NCBI GenBank assembly: GCA_017852795.1
Contig: JAFMKU010000020.1
Coordinates: forward strand, 1-33,218
Source of the DNA: Candidatus Neomicrothrix sp.
GTDB lineage: Bacteria; Actinomycetota; Acidimicrobiia; Acidimicrobiales; Aldehydirespiratoraceae
Direction: 5' to 3'
DNA: 33,218 bases
Position 1 is the first letter of the stretch. Every line of letters starts with the position of its first letter. The translations under genes were made by a program, and so were the position numbers. Positions 8,648 through 16,517 of the stretch are shown piece by piece. The notes beneath the pieces are model-generated. The model saw nothing but the letters and a program-made list of their open reading frames with translations, made no database searches and had not been told where the DNA came from.

Positions 8648-10492
8648 ATGGCCGACGAACAGGCCCCGAACACCCCGAACGGAAACGATCAGTCTCCTCG
8701 GGACAACAATCCTCCGGCTGCCTCGCAGCCTGAAACGGGTGCGCCTTCGGGCGACCCCAAACCAAGGATCGGCGATACCCGACCCGCTCCGAAGATCGGC
8801 GATTCGCGTCCAGCCCCATCGTCGGGTCAAAGCGGCCAGTCCGGTAGCGGTGGCCAAGGTGGCCAATCTGGTGCCGGTGGCCAAACCAACCAGGGTGGCC
8901 AAACCAACCAGGGTGGTCAGAACAACCAGGGTGGCCAGAACAACCAGGGTGGTCAGGCGGGGAGTGACGGCGCGCCGAAACGCCGTCGCCGCCGTCGCGG
9001 TGGTCGTGGTCGCGGCCGAGGCGGCCAAGGTGGCCAGGGAGGCCAGAACAACCAGGGTGGCCAGAACAACCAGGGGGGCCAGGGACAAAACCGTCAAGGT
9101 CAGGGAGGCGGCAACAACGGCCCGACCCCGGTTGAAGCGATCACTGGTGGTGAGGCCATTGAACTTGACGAAAAGACGCTGAAGCGTCGCCGCGGTCGAA
9201 CCCGCAACGGTCGGGCGGTCGGGCGCTACTTGATGTGCGTGCACGTCGGGCCCCAAAGCACCCAGATCGCCACGTTGGAAGGACGCAAACTGGTCGATCA
9301 TCAGGTGTCGCGTCCCGCCGATGACGTCAGCCAGATCTACGGCAACATCTACCTCGGCCGGGTGCAGAACGTACTGCCGGGGATGGAAGCGGCGTTCGTT
9401 GATATCGCCACACCCAAAAACGCGGTCCTTTACGCCGGAGATGTGCTGGTAGACCGGGACGACATCGAGGGTGGCAAAGGGCGTCAGCAGCCCCGTATCG
9501 AAGATGCGCTCAAAGCCAAGCAGTCGATTCTTTGTCAGGTGACCAAAAATCCGATCGCCCACAAGGGTGCTCGGCTCACTCAAGAAGTTTCGCTCCCGGG
9601 GCGCTTCGTGGTGCTGGTTCCCAACAACTCAACGTATGGAATTTCCAAACGTCTTCCCGAATCGGAACGACGTCGGTTGCGGACCATTCTTGATGGAGCC
9701 AAACCTGCCGAACATGGCGTCATTGTGCGCACCGCGGCGGAAAACGTGACGGCGGAAGAAATCAAGGCTGATGTGGCCCGCCTGCTGGCCCAATGGAGCG
9801 AGATCGAGAAACTTGCGGCTCGGACCAAGGCCCCTGCGTTGCTTTATCGCGAGCCAGAAGCCGCGGTGCGGATCATTCGCGAGGAGTTCACCAAAGAATT
9901 CCGTGGTGTGATCATCGACGACCGGCAGCTTTACGAAGAGGTCAAGTCCTACGTCGAAGCGATCACCCCGGCGCTGGCCGAACGGGTGGAGTACTACGAC
10001 ACCGAAGCCGAAGGACTTCCGTTGTTTGAACGGCAACACATTGACGAGCAGCTACGCAAAGCGCTCGACAGCAAGGTGTGGCTGCCGTCGGGGGGTTCGC
10101 TGGTGATCGAATCGACGGAAGCGTTGACGGTGATCGATGTCAACACAGGCAAGAACGTCGGAAGTAAATCGCTGGAAGAAACGGTGTTTCGCAACAACTT
10201 GGAGGCTGCCGAGGAGGTGGCCAATCAGCTTCGGCTGCGAGATATTGGCGGAATCATCGTGATCGACTTCGTCGATATGGAAGTCGCGAAGAACCGCGAT
10301 GAGGTCATGAAGACGTTCCGAGGGGCGTTGGCCCGATCCAAGACCCGCACCCAGGTGTTCGAGATTTCCGAACTGGGACTGGTGCAGATGACCAGAAAGC
10401 GGATCGGTGAGGGACTGCTCGAGTCGGTCGTTGAACACTGCCCGACGTGTGAAGGAAACGGTCGGGTGCTCATTGATGGTCTTCTCGACTGA
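8648..10492 (+). CDS. rne: Ribonuclease E/G family endoribonuclease
   Basis: RNase E/G cleaves single-stranded RNA in mRNA decay and rRNA/tRNA maturation. The 614-residue product has a disordered N-terminal extension of about 190 residues, rich in Gly, Gln and Asn with tandem GGQNNQ/GGQTNQ units and a basic RRRRRRGGRGRGRGG stretch. An S1-like domain follows (from about GRYLMCVHVG), then the catalytic core. Metal-binding aspartates are D497 (VIDVNTG) and D540 (VIDFVDM), spaced 43 apart as in E. coli RNase E (D303 and D346). The zinc-link CPTC is at 598-601, also at matching spacing. The C-terminus stops just after the zinc link, so the E. coli-type C-terminal scaffold is absent and low-complexity sequence is at the N-terminus instead. 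The symbol rne/rng is by family only. Confidence 0.94.
   Translation: MADEQAPNTPNGNDQSPRDNNPPAASQPETGAPSGDPKPRIGDTRPAPKIGDSRPAPSSGQSGQSGSGGQGGQSGAGGQTNQGGQTNQGGQNNQGGQNNQGGQAGSDGAPKRRRRRRGGRGRGRGGQGGQGGQNNQGGQNNQGGQGQNRQGQGGGNNGPTPVEAITGGEAIELDEKTLKRRRGRTRNGRAVGRYLMCVHVGPQSTQIATLEGRKLVDHQVSRPADDVSQIYGNIYLGRVQNVLPGMEAAFVDIATPKNAVLYAGDVLVDRDDIEGGKGRQQPRIEDALKAKQSILCQVTKNPIAHKGARLTQEVSLPGRFVVLVPNNSTYGISKRLPESERRRLRTILDGAKPAEHGVIVRTAAENVTAEEIKADVARLLAQWSEIEKLAARTKAPALLYREPEAAVRIIREEFTKEFRGVIIDDRQLYEEVKSYVEAITPALAERVEYYDTEAEGLPLFERQHIDEQLRKALDSKVWLPSGGSLVIESTEALTVIDVNTGKNVGSKSLEETVFRNNLEAAEEVANQLRLRDIGGIIVIDFVDMEVAKNRDEVMKTFRGALARSKTRTQVFEISELGLVQMTRKRIGEGLLESVVEHCPTCEGNGRVLIDGLLD
8879..9076 (+). 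repeat. 18-bp in-frame tandem repeats in the RNase E/G N-terminus
   Basis: Four consecutive 18-base units run from 8879 to 8950, of the form GGYCARAMCAACCAGGGT, encoding GQ(T/N)NQG. Two more lie at 9041-9076. Between them are the arginine-rich codons (about 8977-9028). Units differ only at a few positions, so slippage or unequal exchange could change copy number without a frameshift. Confidence 0.9.
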
Positions 10493-10522
10493 GTGAACGG
10501 TCGAAATGCAATCAGGTGCCGC

Positions 10523-10528
10523 TACGAT
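10523..10528 (+). promoter_or_regulatory. Possible -10 element (TACGAT) before rplU
   Basis: TACGAT fits TANNNT and is identical to the hexamer upstream of dgt. It ends nine bases before the rplU ATG and overlaps the GATGGAGGA Shine-Dalgarno region, so a transcript from here would lack most of the ribosome-binding site. Read-through from rne is an equally good explanation for rplU expression. Confidence 0.25.
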
Positions 10529-10537
10529 GGAGGACCT

Positions 10538-10846
10538 ATGTACGCAGTAGTTAAGACCGGTGGCAAACAGTACCGGGTAGAAGAGGGCCAGACTCTCGAG
10601 GTCGATCGTACCGGCGAGCCCGGCGCGGAGATCTCCCTTCCCGCCGTCCTCGTTGTGGACGGCGACACCGTCCTCGCCACCCCTGATCAGCTGGCCAAGG
10701 CTTCGGTCACCGCCCGCATTGTGGAAGACGCCAAAGGTCCCAAGATCAACGGCTTCGTCTACAAGAACAAGTCAAACAACCGTAAGCGTTGGGGTCATCG
10801 TGCAGCGTTGAGCCGCATCGAGATCACCGCGATCAAGAAGGGCTGA
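10538..10846 (+). CDS. rplU: 50S ribosomal protein L21
   Basis: L21 binds 23S rRNA in the large subunit. The 102-residue product has the usual length and the family start MYAVVKTGGKQYRV. The conserved C-terminal block includes KNKSNNRKRWGHRA, which resembles the K-R-R-K-x-Y-x-x-x-x-G-H-R-Q/A signature. The ORF track starts at 10493, but the ATG at 10538 follows GGAGGA at good spacing and matches the family N-terminus. It lies 45 bases after the RNase E/G gene and 6 bases before rpmA; rplU-rpmA is a conserved pair. Confidence 0.97.
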   Translation: MYAVVKTGGKQYRVEEGQTLEVDRTGEPGAEISLPAVLVVDGDTVLATPDQLAKASVTARIVEDAKGPKINGFVYKNKSNNRKRWGHRAALSRIEITAIKKG

Positions 10847-10852
10847 CCTGAA

Positions 10853-11104
10853 ATGTCAAAGACCAAGGGTGGTGGATCCACAAAGAACGGGCGGGACTCA
10901 AACGCTCAGCGCCTCGGCGTGAAGGTCTACGACGGCACGCAGGTGAACGCCGGTGCCATCATCGTTCGCCAGCGCGGCACGAAATTCCATCCCGGTGAAA
11001 ACGTCAAGCGTGGAGGCGACGACACGTTGTTCGCCACGTCGAACGGTGTGGTGAAGTTCGCTAGCCGTCGTGGCCGCAAGCTCGTGGACGTCTTGCCCAA
11101 CTAG
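10853..11104 (+). CDS. rpmA: 50S ribosomal protein L27
   Basis: L27 reaches toward the peptidyl-transferase centre with its N-terminal tail. The 83-residue product has the conserved [20 protein letters not shown] block and [17 protein letters not shown]. The N-terminus reads [10 protein letters not shown] rather than the more common MAHKKGGGST; there is no sign of a cleavable Firmicutes-type extension. It sits six bases after rplU and is followed 30 bases later by a strong hairpin. Confidence 0.97.
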   Translation: MSKTKGGGSTKNGRDSNAQRLGVKVYDGTQVNAGAIIVRQRGTKFHPGENVKRGGDDTLFATSNGVVKFASRRGRKLVDVLPN

Positions 11105-11134
11105 GCACTCGCCCGGCTTACCGATCGAAATGTG

Positions 11135-11170
11135 ACCGCCTCCGCAGCAGCGGGGGCGGTTTCCGTTTTG
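11135..11170 (+). terminator. Intrinsic terminator after rpmA
   Basis: A 10-bp stem (ACCGCCTCCG paired with CGGGGGCGGT, one G-U pair) encloses a CAGCAG loop, and TTCCGTTTT follows. It lies between the end of rpmA and the end of the convergent dgt gene, so it closes the radical SAM-rne-rplU-rpmA run. Confidence 0.85.
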
Positions 11171-11181
11171 GGGTGGTTTGG

Positions 11182-12315
11182 TTAGGAACCGGGAAGGTCG
11201 ATCCCGGCGGGGAGGCGATCGGTTTCCCAACCCAGCCATTCGTGGGCTGCGGTGATCGCGTAGCGGTCGGTCATGCCCGCCACCCAGGCCACCGATGCGT
11301 GCCGCAATGCCGAGTCGCTGTCGTCGAGCAGCAAACGAGCCGGTAAACGGCTCGGGGTTTGGCACAGGTGTTCGACGAGCGCTTGCAGCACCCGCACGAC
11401 CCGTTCGGCCTGATTTCGAGACTCGGGCCGAAGATAAATGCGTTCGTAGTTGAACGCCCGGAAACTGGCCAGCGCCGCGGCTGCCTGTTCGGACATTCCG
11501 ATCTGCCCGGTGCGTTCGGTGGCTTCGATCATGGCGTTAATAAACCCGGCCAGTTGGGTGCGACGAGATGTCCCGCAGAAGTCACGAATCTCGGCCGGGA
11601 GCTCCTCGGTGCGCACAACCCCCGCGGTGACCGCATCTTCGAAGTCGTGGCAGACATAGGCGATCCGATCGGCCCAGCTCACGACTTCGGCTTCGGGTGT
11701 GGCGGGAGCCGGACGGGACCAGGAATGGTTTCGGATGCCGTCGAGCGTTTCGACACAGAGATTGAGCGGTTGCAGGGTGACGTCTGCACCCCAGACCGCA
11801 TGGTCGAAACCGTCGTCGAGAAACGAGCTCAAGGCGTCTTCGCTGGCGTGACCACCAGGACCATGGCCGCAGTCGTGGCCCAGCGCGATCGCTTCGGCCA
11901 GCGGAACGTTGAGTGACAGGGCCCAACTCAGCGAGCGGGCGACCTGTGCGACTTCGAGGGCGTGGGTGAGGCGGGTTCGCTGGTGGTCATCGGGAAACAC
12001 GAAGACTTGGGTCTTGCCAGCAAGGCGGCGAAACGCCGATGCGTGAAGGATGCGATCTCGGTCCCGTTCGAAACAGGTTCGGGCCGTGTCCGGTGCTTCT
12101 TCGGTGGCCCGGGTACCAGCCCCGTGGCTCAGCGTTGCTCCCGGCCGAAGAGTTGCGGCTTCTAACGCTTCGCGGGCTAGGCGATCGTTGCGGGCTCCCG
12201 TCGCGACCGTTGCTGACGAGTCGGCGTGGGCCCGTTCGATCCCTTCGACGAGATGGCCTCGCATGGTGGTACCCCAAAGGGCCTCCCGTTCGGTGAGTTC
12301 ATCTTGGGCACGCAT
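11182..12315 (-). CDS. dgt: dGTPase-like HD-domain deoxynucleotide triphosphohydrolase
   Basis: Members of this family hydrolyse dNTPs to nucleosides and tripolyphosphate. The 377-residue product has FERDRDRILHASAFRRLAGKTQVF, RTRLTHALEVAQVARSL (first metal His), LGHDCGHGPGGHASE (the HD pair) and the later Asp in WADRIAYVCHDFEDA. These fit the dGTPase family HD fold. The ORF track extends to GTG 12369, but the ATG at 12315 lies six bases after TACGAT, matching the leaderless pattern of neighbouring genes, so I prefer it. The region after the HD pair (FDHAVWGADVTL) lacks the usual F-x-H-N-x-Q-x-x-R pattern. About 80 N-terminal residues before the conserved core are unassigned. It is divergent from obgE. 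Confidence 0.85.
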   Translation of the reverse strand: MRAQDELTEREALWGTTMRGHLVEGIERAHADSSATVATGARNDRLAREALEAATLRPGATLSHGAGTRATEEAPDTARTCFERDRDRILHASAFRRLAGKTQVFVFPDDHQRTRLTHALEVAQVARSLSWALSLNVPLAEAIALGHDCGHGPGGHASEDALSSFLDDGFDHAVWGADVTLQPLNLCVETLDGIRNHSWSRPAPATPEAEVVSWADRIAYVCHDFEDAVTAGVVRTEELPAEIRDFCGTSRRTQLAGFINAMIEATERTGQIGMSEQAAAALASFRAFNYERIYLRPESRNQAERVVRVLQALVEHLCQTPSRLPARLLLDDSDSALRHASVAWVAGMTDRYAITAAHEWLGWETDRLPAGIDLPGS

Positions 12316-12321
12316 CGCGCA

Positions 12322-12327
12322 ATCGTA
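12322..12327 (-). promoter_or_regulatory. Candidate leaderless -10 element for dgt
   Basis: On the minus strand TACGAT ends six bases before the ATG at 12315. No Shine-Dalgarno precedes that ATG. The predicted start is about 82 bp from the divergent obgE start, so the two promoters lie back to back. Confidence 0.45.
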
Positions 12328-12385
12328 GATCGTCGGTATGTCACCCTCTTGGACCCGACCCGGTATCACTGTGCCGGCCAGGCTC

Positions 12386-12391
12386 TAGCCT
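12386..12391 (+). promoter_or_regulatory. Candidate leaderless -10 element for obgE
   Basis: TAGCCT ends six bases before the GTG at 12398, and there is no Shine-Dalgarno. The hexamer and the spacing are identical to those before the radical SAM gene. Confidence 0.5.
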
Positions 12392-12397
12392 TGCGGT

Positions 12398-13639
12398 GTG
12401 TCCAATTTCGTCGACGAGTGCAACATCAACGTCAAGGCTGGTGATGGCGGCGCTGGCTGTGTTGCGTTCCGGCGCGAAGCTCACGTCGCCAAAGGTGGCC
12501 CTGATGGCGGCGATGGCGGCAACGGGGGATCGATCTGGCTGGTCGCCGATCGCAACGTGGCTTCGTTGCTGGCGTTTCGTGACCATCCCCACCGCAAAGC
12601 ACCGAGCGGCACGCATGGCAGTGGTTCGAACCGGCACGGGGCCCGCGGGCCGGACCTAGAAGTGTTCGTGCCGGAAGGAACCGTGGTGCTCGACCATGAC
12701 ACCCGGGAACCGTTAGCTGATCTGCTCAATCATGGTGATCGCTGGTTGGCGGCCACCGCCGGGGAAGGTGGGCGAGGCAACGCCCGGTTCCTTTCCAACC
12801 GACGCCGGGCGCCTTCGTTTGCCGAACAAGGTGAACATGGCGAGGAACGGTGGCTCCGGCTCGAACTGAAGCTGATGGCTGACGTAGCGATCGTGGGTTA
12901 TCCCAACGTGGGCAAATCGACGTTCATTTCCAGCGTGTCGGCTGCCAAACCAAAGATCGCCGATTACCCGTTCACAACGCTCGAACCAAACTTGGGGGTG
13001 GTTCGTACCGACGACGGTTTCGAGATGGTGCTGGCCGACATCCCTGGACTGATTGAAGGGGCGGCGGAAGGGAAAGGGTTGGGTCATCAGTTCCTGCGTC
13101 ACGTGGAACGAGCCCGAGTGCTGCTCATCTTGTTGGATCTCGCCCCTTGGGAAGGCACCTCGCCGGAAACCCAGCTTGAGGTGTTGCTTGGCGAGCTTGA
13201 GGCATACCGGCCTGATCTCCTCGACCGGCCCCGGCTGGTGGTCGGGTCGCGGGTCGACATTGTCCCTGAGCATTCTTTTAACGGCCCGGTGATCTCTTCG
13301 GTGACCCGTGAAGGGCTTTCGTCGGTGATTGGTTCGCTAGCCACGCTGGTTCGCGAAGCCCGTCACGAACGCGACGAGGTCGAGGCCATCACGATTCATC
13401 GTCCGATTGCCAGCGAAGTGTCGGTGGGTCGAGCCGATGACGCCAGTTGGATCGTGTCCGGACGGGCTGCGGAACGTGCGGTCGCGTTGAGCGACATGAC
13501 CAACCCTGAAGCGTTGGCGTACGCCCAGCAGCGCCTCCAGCAGGTTGGGGTGAACGCGGCGCTGAAAAGGGCGGGGGTGGGTCACGGTGACACCGTGCGG
13601 ATCGCCGGCTTCGCGTTTGAATACGAGGAAGACCAGTGA
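12398..13639 (+). CDS. obgE: Obg family GTPase involved in 50S ribosome assembly
   Basis: ObgE is an essential GTPase that binds the large ribosomal subunit and links ribosome assembly to stress signalling. The 413-residue product has the glycine-rich Obg domain (VKAGDGGAGC, GGPDGGDGGNGG; about residues 1-160). The G domain follows, with P-loop GYPNVGKST (167-175) and DIPGLIEGA. A C-terminal OCT domain occupies about 330-413. The start is GTG, apparently leaderless. Its TGA overlaps the proB GTG as GTGA. An obgE-proB order after rplU-rpmA is normal for actinobacteria, although here dgt intervenes. Confidence 0.96.
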   Translation: MSNFVDECNINVKAGDGGAGCVAFRREAHVAKGGPDGGDGGNGGSIWLVADRNVASLLAFRDHPHRKAPSGTHGSGSNRHGARGPDLEVFVPEGTVVLDHDTREPLADLLNHGDRWLAATAGEGGRGNARFLSNRRRAPSFAEQGEHGEERWLRLELKLMADVAIVGYPNVGKSTFISSVSAAKPKIADYPFTTLEPNLGVVRTDDGFEMVLADIPGLIEGAAEGKGLGHQFLRHVERARVLLILLDLAPWEGTSPETQLEVLLGELEAYRPDLLDRPRLVVGSRVDIVPEHSFNGPVISSVTREGLSSVIGSLATLVREARHERDEVEAITIHRPIASEVSVGRADDASWIVSGRAAERAVALSDMTNPEALAYAQQRLQQVGVNAALKRAGVGHGDTVRIAGFAFEYEEDQ

Positions 13640-14733
13640 GAACGGTCGTGGTGAAGGTTGGGACGTCATCGATCACCAACGATGAGGGCGCGATCGCGCC
13701 TGAGGCAATCGCCAAACTCTGCGCCGAAATCGCTGATGTCCGCACCAGCGGGGTGTCGGTGGTGCTGGTCACGTCGGGGGCGATCGCCGCGGGCCTTCCC
13801 GAACTCGGACTTGGTGGCGCGCAACGACCTCGCGATGCGTCCACGTTGCAGGCCGTTTCGACCGTAGGCCAGCTCATGTTGATGGAACGGTACCGAAGCG
13901 AGCTTGCGGGGCACGGGGTGATCGCTGGGCAGGTACTGCTCGTTCCCTACGACTTCATTGTGCGAGCGCAGTACCTTCACGCCCGCCAGACGCTGGTGCG
14001 GCTACTGGAGCTTGGCGTGGTGCCGATCATCAACGAAAACGACGCCATCGCCGACGACGAGATCCGGTGGGGTGACAACGACCGGATCGCGGCGTTAGTG
14101 GCGAACCTGGTCGGGGCGGACCGGTTGGTGCTACTGACCGATACCGACGGGCTGCAGACCAGCGACCCTCGGGTTGATCAACGGGCCTCGCTGATCGAAG
14201 AGATTCAACAGATCGATCAGCAACACGAGCAGATGGCAGGCGGCGCAGGTAGCGCCCGCGGTAGCGGGGGGATGACGTCGAAACTGGCGGCGGCCAAGAT
14301 CGCCGCTTGGTCGGGGATCGAAACGGTGATCGCTAATGCGTCGCGACCACAGGTGGTAGCCGACGCGACGGCAGGCACTGCTGGTGTGGGGACGGTGGTG
14401 CGTGCTCGACCTCACCGACTATCGGCCCGCAAAAGCTGGATTGCTTTCGCTGTGGTCGCGCAGGGCACGGTGACGGTAGACGTTGGGGCTCGCAACGCGC
14501 TCGAAGCTGGCAAGTCGTTGCTGGCTGCGGGAGTCAGCGCCGTTACCGGAACGTTTGATGCTGGAGCACCTGTGGCGTTGATCGACACCAACGGGGAACC
14601 GTTCGCTAAAGGACTGGCCCGTCTCGACAGTGTGGAGATCAGCCGGTCGGCTGGTCGTCGGAGCACAGAACTTTCGGATGGCTCGGCCGCGGTGATTATC
14701 CACGCCGATGATCTGGTGACGGTACCGGGCTAG
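13636..14733 (+). CDS. proB: Glutamate 5-kinase
   Basis: ProB phosphorylates glutamate to gamma-glutamyl phosphate, the first step of proline synthesis. The 365-residue product has an amino-acid kinase domain (VVVKVGTSS, VTSGAIAAG, INENDAIADDEI, GDNDRIAALVANLVGAD, GSGGMTSKLAAAKIA) and a C-terminal PUA domain (about 275-365). The PUA domain makes this the long form of the enzyme. Translation is probably coupled to obgE through the GTGA overlap. Its partner proA lies 1.8 kb downstream beyond the inverted murJ gene rather than next to it. Its TAG overlaps the TAG of convergent murJ. Confidence 0.96.
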   Translation: MRTVVVKVGTSSITNDEGAIAPEAIAKLCAEIADVRTSGVSVVLVTSGAIAAGLPELGLGGAQRPRDASTLQAVSTVGQLMLMERYRSELAGHGVIAGQVLLVPYDFIVRAQYLHARQTLVRLLELGVVPIINENDAIADDEIRWGDNDRIAALVANLVGADRLVLLTDTDGLQTSDPRVDQRASLIEEIQQIDQQHEQMAGGAGSARGSGGMTSKLAAAKIAAWSGIETVIANASRPQVVADATAGTAGVGTVVRARPHRLSARKSWIAFAVVAQGTVTVDVGARNALEAGKSLLAAGVSAVTGTFDAGAPVALIDTNGEPFAKGLARLDSVEISRSAGRRSTELSDGSAAVIIHADDLVTVPG

Positions 14734-16373
14734 CGCCAGAGCACTCTGCGAACCGGGCGAAGCACCATGTCTGCTTCGTGAATACCGAGCCGGAAAGCCA
14801 ACAGGACGAACAGCGCGCCGCCGCTTCCGGCACAGACAACCAACTCGATCAGGTTCGGCAAGTCGTTGCAGAGGAGTTTGAGCGCAGCGGCGAGCGCAAA
14901 GGCTGGTGCTGCTGCCGGAAGGAGCGGCATGAGCAACTGACGCGGTCCTCGCAGTTGAGGAAGTGAACGACGCAACGCCCGGTGCAGGTTGATGATTTCG
15001 GCCCAGGTCGCCACTGCGGTTCCCAGCGCCAACCCGGCCGGGCCGAGCCGGGTGATGGCGTCGTTGCTGCGGACCGCGGAGCTCAACGGTCCCGCGAACC
15101 CGAACGCGTCGCTTACGTTCTCGACTCCGGTGGCACCGATGATGACCCGGTCGAGGGGGAACATCACGACGAGCCCTACCGCGGCCGCCGTGATGACCCG
15201 GAAGGTTGCCATCCGTGCTGGGGTTCGAGTGTCGCCCATCGCGAACGCGGCGTTCTGAAGCATTCGGCTCAGCCCAGCAGCGGGAAGTGCCACCGAGTAA
15301 GCCGCGAGGATTAGCCAGACCAGCGAAGTGTCGGCCATCGAAAAGGCCCCACCTTGGAACAGCAAACCAACCAGCGGTTCACCGGCGGTGACCAGCACCA
15401 GGGTTGAGCCAACCATCCAGAACGCAATCCGCCCCATCGCTTCGTTGGAGCGTTTGGCTATCTCGTAGGGGTCGCTTCGTAGACGAGAAAGCTCCGGTAG
15501 TTCTGACGCCGCGACGCTCATTGCGAACAGGCTGATCGGCAAGGTGTACAGCATCTGGGCTTTGAACAGTGCTGACAGGCCACCGGCAGCCAGAAACGAA
15601 GCGAGGAGGAGGTCGAGGTAGGCGTTGAGTTGGATCGCGCCACGACCAAGCAACGCGGGTCCGAACCGCTGGAGAACTTCGCGTACCCGAGCGTTGTTTC
15701 TGTCGAGTCGCAGTTTGAGGCCCGGCGCGAGCGAAAGCACCACAGGGAGTTGAACAAGAAGCTGAAGCAGGCCGCCGATGGTGACCCCAATGGCGACGCC
15801 GCGCGACGCGCTAGCGATGGACCAATCGCGTTGCCAGGCGATGGTCAAGATGACGACCTGGGTGGCGTTCCAAACGACGGGTGCCACATAGGGAAGGAAG
15901 AACCGGCGGTGACTGTTGAGCACCCCAAGGCACCACGCAGACATCACAAGAAATCCGATGCCCACCACGGTGATCCGGGTGAAGTTGACGGCCAGTTCGA
16001 AGTTTTCGCCCGTCAACCCCCACGCCAAAAGCCGAGTGATTGGCCGGGCTGCGATGACCAGCACCAACATGGCCAGACCGGTTACCAGCATCAACGCTGT
16101 GCCCACCGCGCTGGCGACACGGCTTGCTTCACGTTTCTTGGACTCGTCGTCGAGGAGTTCGCTGTAGACCGGCACGAACGAGGCAGAGAGCACGCCTTCG
16201 CCCAGCAGGTTCTGAAGCAGGTTGGGGATTCGGAGTGCGGCGACCAGCGCATCGGCGGGTCCGTTGTTGCCAATGACCCGGCCCGCCACCATTTCACGAG
16301 CCAACCCGGAAAGACGGGAAAGCAAAATGCCGGTGCCGATCAGCACCGAACCCGAACGCGGGCGTTTAGCCAT
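14730..16373 (-). CDS. murJ: Lipid II flippase MurJ (MviN family)
   Basis: MurJ moves lipid-linked peptidoglycan precursor across the membrane. The 547-residue product is polytopic (about 13-14 membrane segments) and opens with the MviN-type block GILLSRLSGLAREMVAG, followed by ALVAALRIPNLLQNLLGEGVLSASFVPVY, which is highly characteristic. Actinobacterial MurJ proteins often carry a cytoplasmic kinase-like extension; none is present. It lies inverted between proB and proA, sharing a CTAG stop overlap with proB. No confident promoter or Shine-Dalgarno was seen before the ATG; candidate TANNNT hexamers in the divergent region are not distinctive. Confidence 0.95.
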   Translation of the reverse strand: MAKRPRSGSVLIGTGILLSRLSGLAREMVAGRVIGNNGPADALVAALRIPNLLQNLLGEGVLSASFVPVYSELLDDESKKREASRVASAVGTALMLVTGLAMLVLVIAARPITRLLAWGLTGENFELAVNFTRITVVGIGFLVMSAWCLGVLNSHRRFFLPYVAPVVWNATQVVILTIAWQRDWSIASASRGVAIGVTIGGLLQLLVQLPVVLSLAPGLKLRLDRNNARVREVLQRFGPALLGRGAIQLNAYLDLLLASFLAAGGLSALFKAQMLYTLPISLFAMSVAASELPELSRLRSDPYEIAKRSNEAMGRIAFWMVGSTLVLVTAGEPLVGLLFQGGAFSMADTSLVWLILAAYSVALPAAGLSRMLQNAAFAMGDTRTPARMATFRVITAAAVGLVVMFPLDRVIIGATGVENVSDAFGFAGPLSSAVRSNDAITRLGPAGLALGTAVATWAEIINLHRALRRSLPQLRGPRQLLMPLLPAAAPAFALAAALKLLCNDLPNLIELVVCAGSGGALFVLLAFRLGIHEADMVLRPVRRVLWR

Positions 16374-16471
16374 GGAGGGGCGGTTGGCGAAGCACTGTTG
16401 TTAGCGCGTGCGCGCCCGGTGGGTGGTCGAGCGGAAGACGCTGGCTCCGAACGGTACGACAGGTGAGGTAC

Positions 16472-16501
16472 GGCACTCCCGGCGAGGCTAGCCGCGGTGC
16501 C
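16472..16501. promoter_or_regulatory. Imperfect inverted repeat upstream of proA
   Basis: GGCAC pairs with GTGCC and an inner CGGC pairs with GCCG, around GAGGCTA. The repeat ends four bases before the predicted proA -10 element, so it covers the expected -35 area and lies in the murJ-proA divergent region. An operator is possible but unproven. Confidence 0.3.
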
Positions 16502-16504
16502 CGG

Positions 16505-16510
16505 TAGGGT
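16505..16510 (+). promoter_or_regulatory. Candidate leaderless -10 element for proA
   Basis: TAGGGT ends seven bases before the GTG at 16518. No Shine-Dalgarno is present. This placement argues against the ORF-track start at 16497, which lies upstream of the hexamer. Confidence 0.45.
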
Positions 16511-16517
16511 GTTGATT

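Noticed and set aside
8879-9076. Repeat array considered as a CRISPR array
   Set aside because: Units are 18 bases, contiguous without spacers, and in frame inside a coding sequence.
8606-9583. 325-residue minus-strand ORF with a TLVVLATLVVL-type repeat that looks membrane-spanning
   Set aside because: It is the antisense reading of the G/Q/N repeats in RNase E/G; the hydrophobic repeats are an artefact of the 18-bp units.
15630-16466. 278-residue plus-strand ORF opposite murJ
   Set aside because: Highly charged, repetitive composition typical of a reverse-complement reading of a membrane protein gene; murJ is unambiguous.
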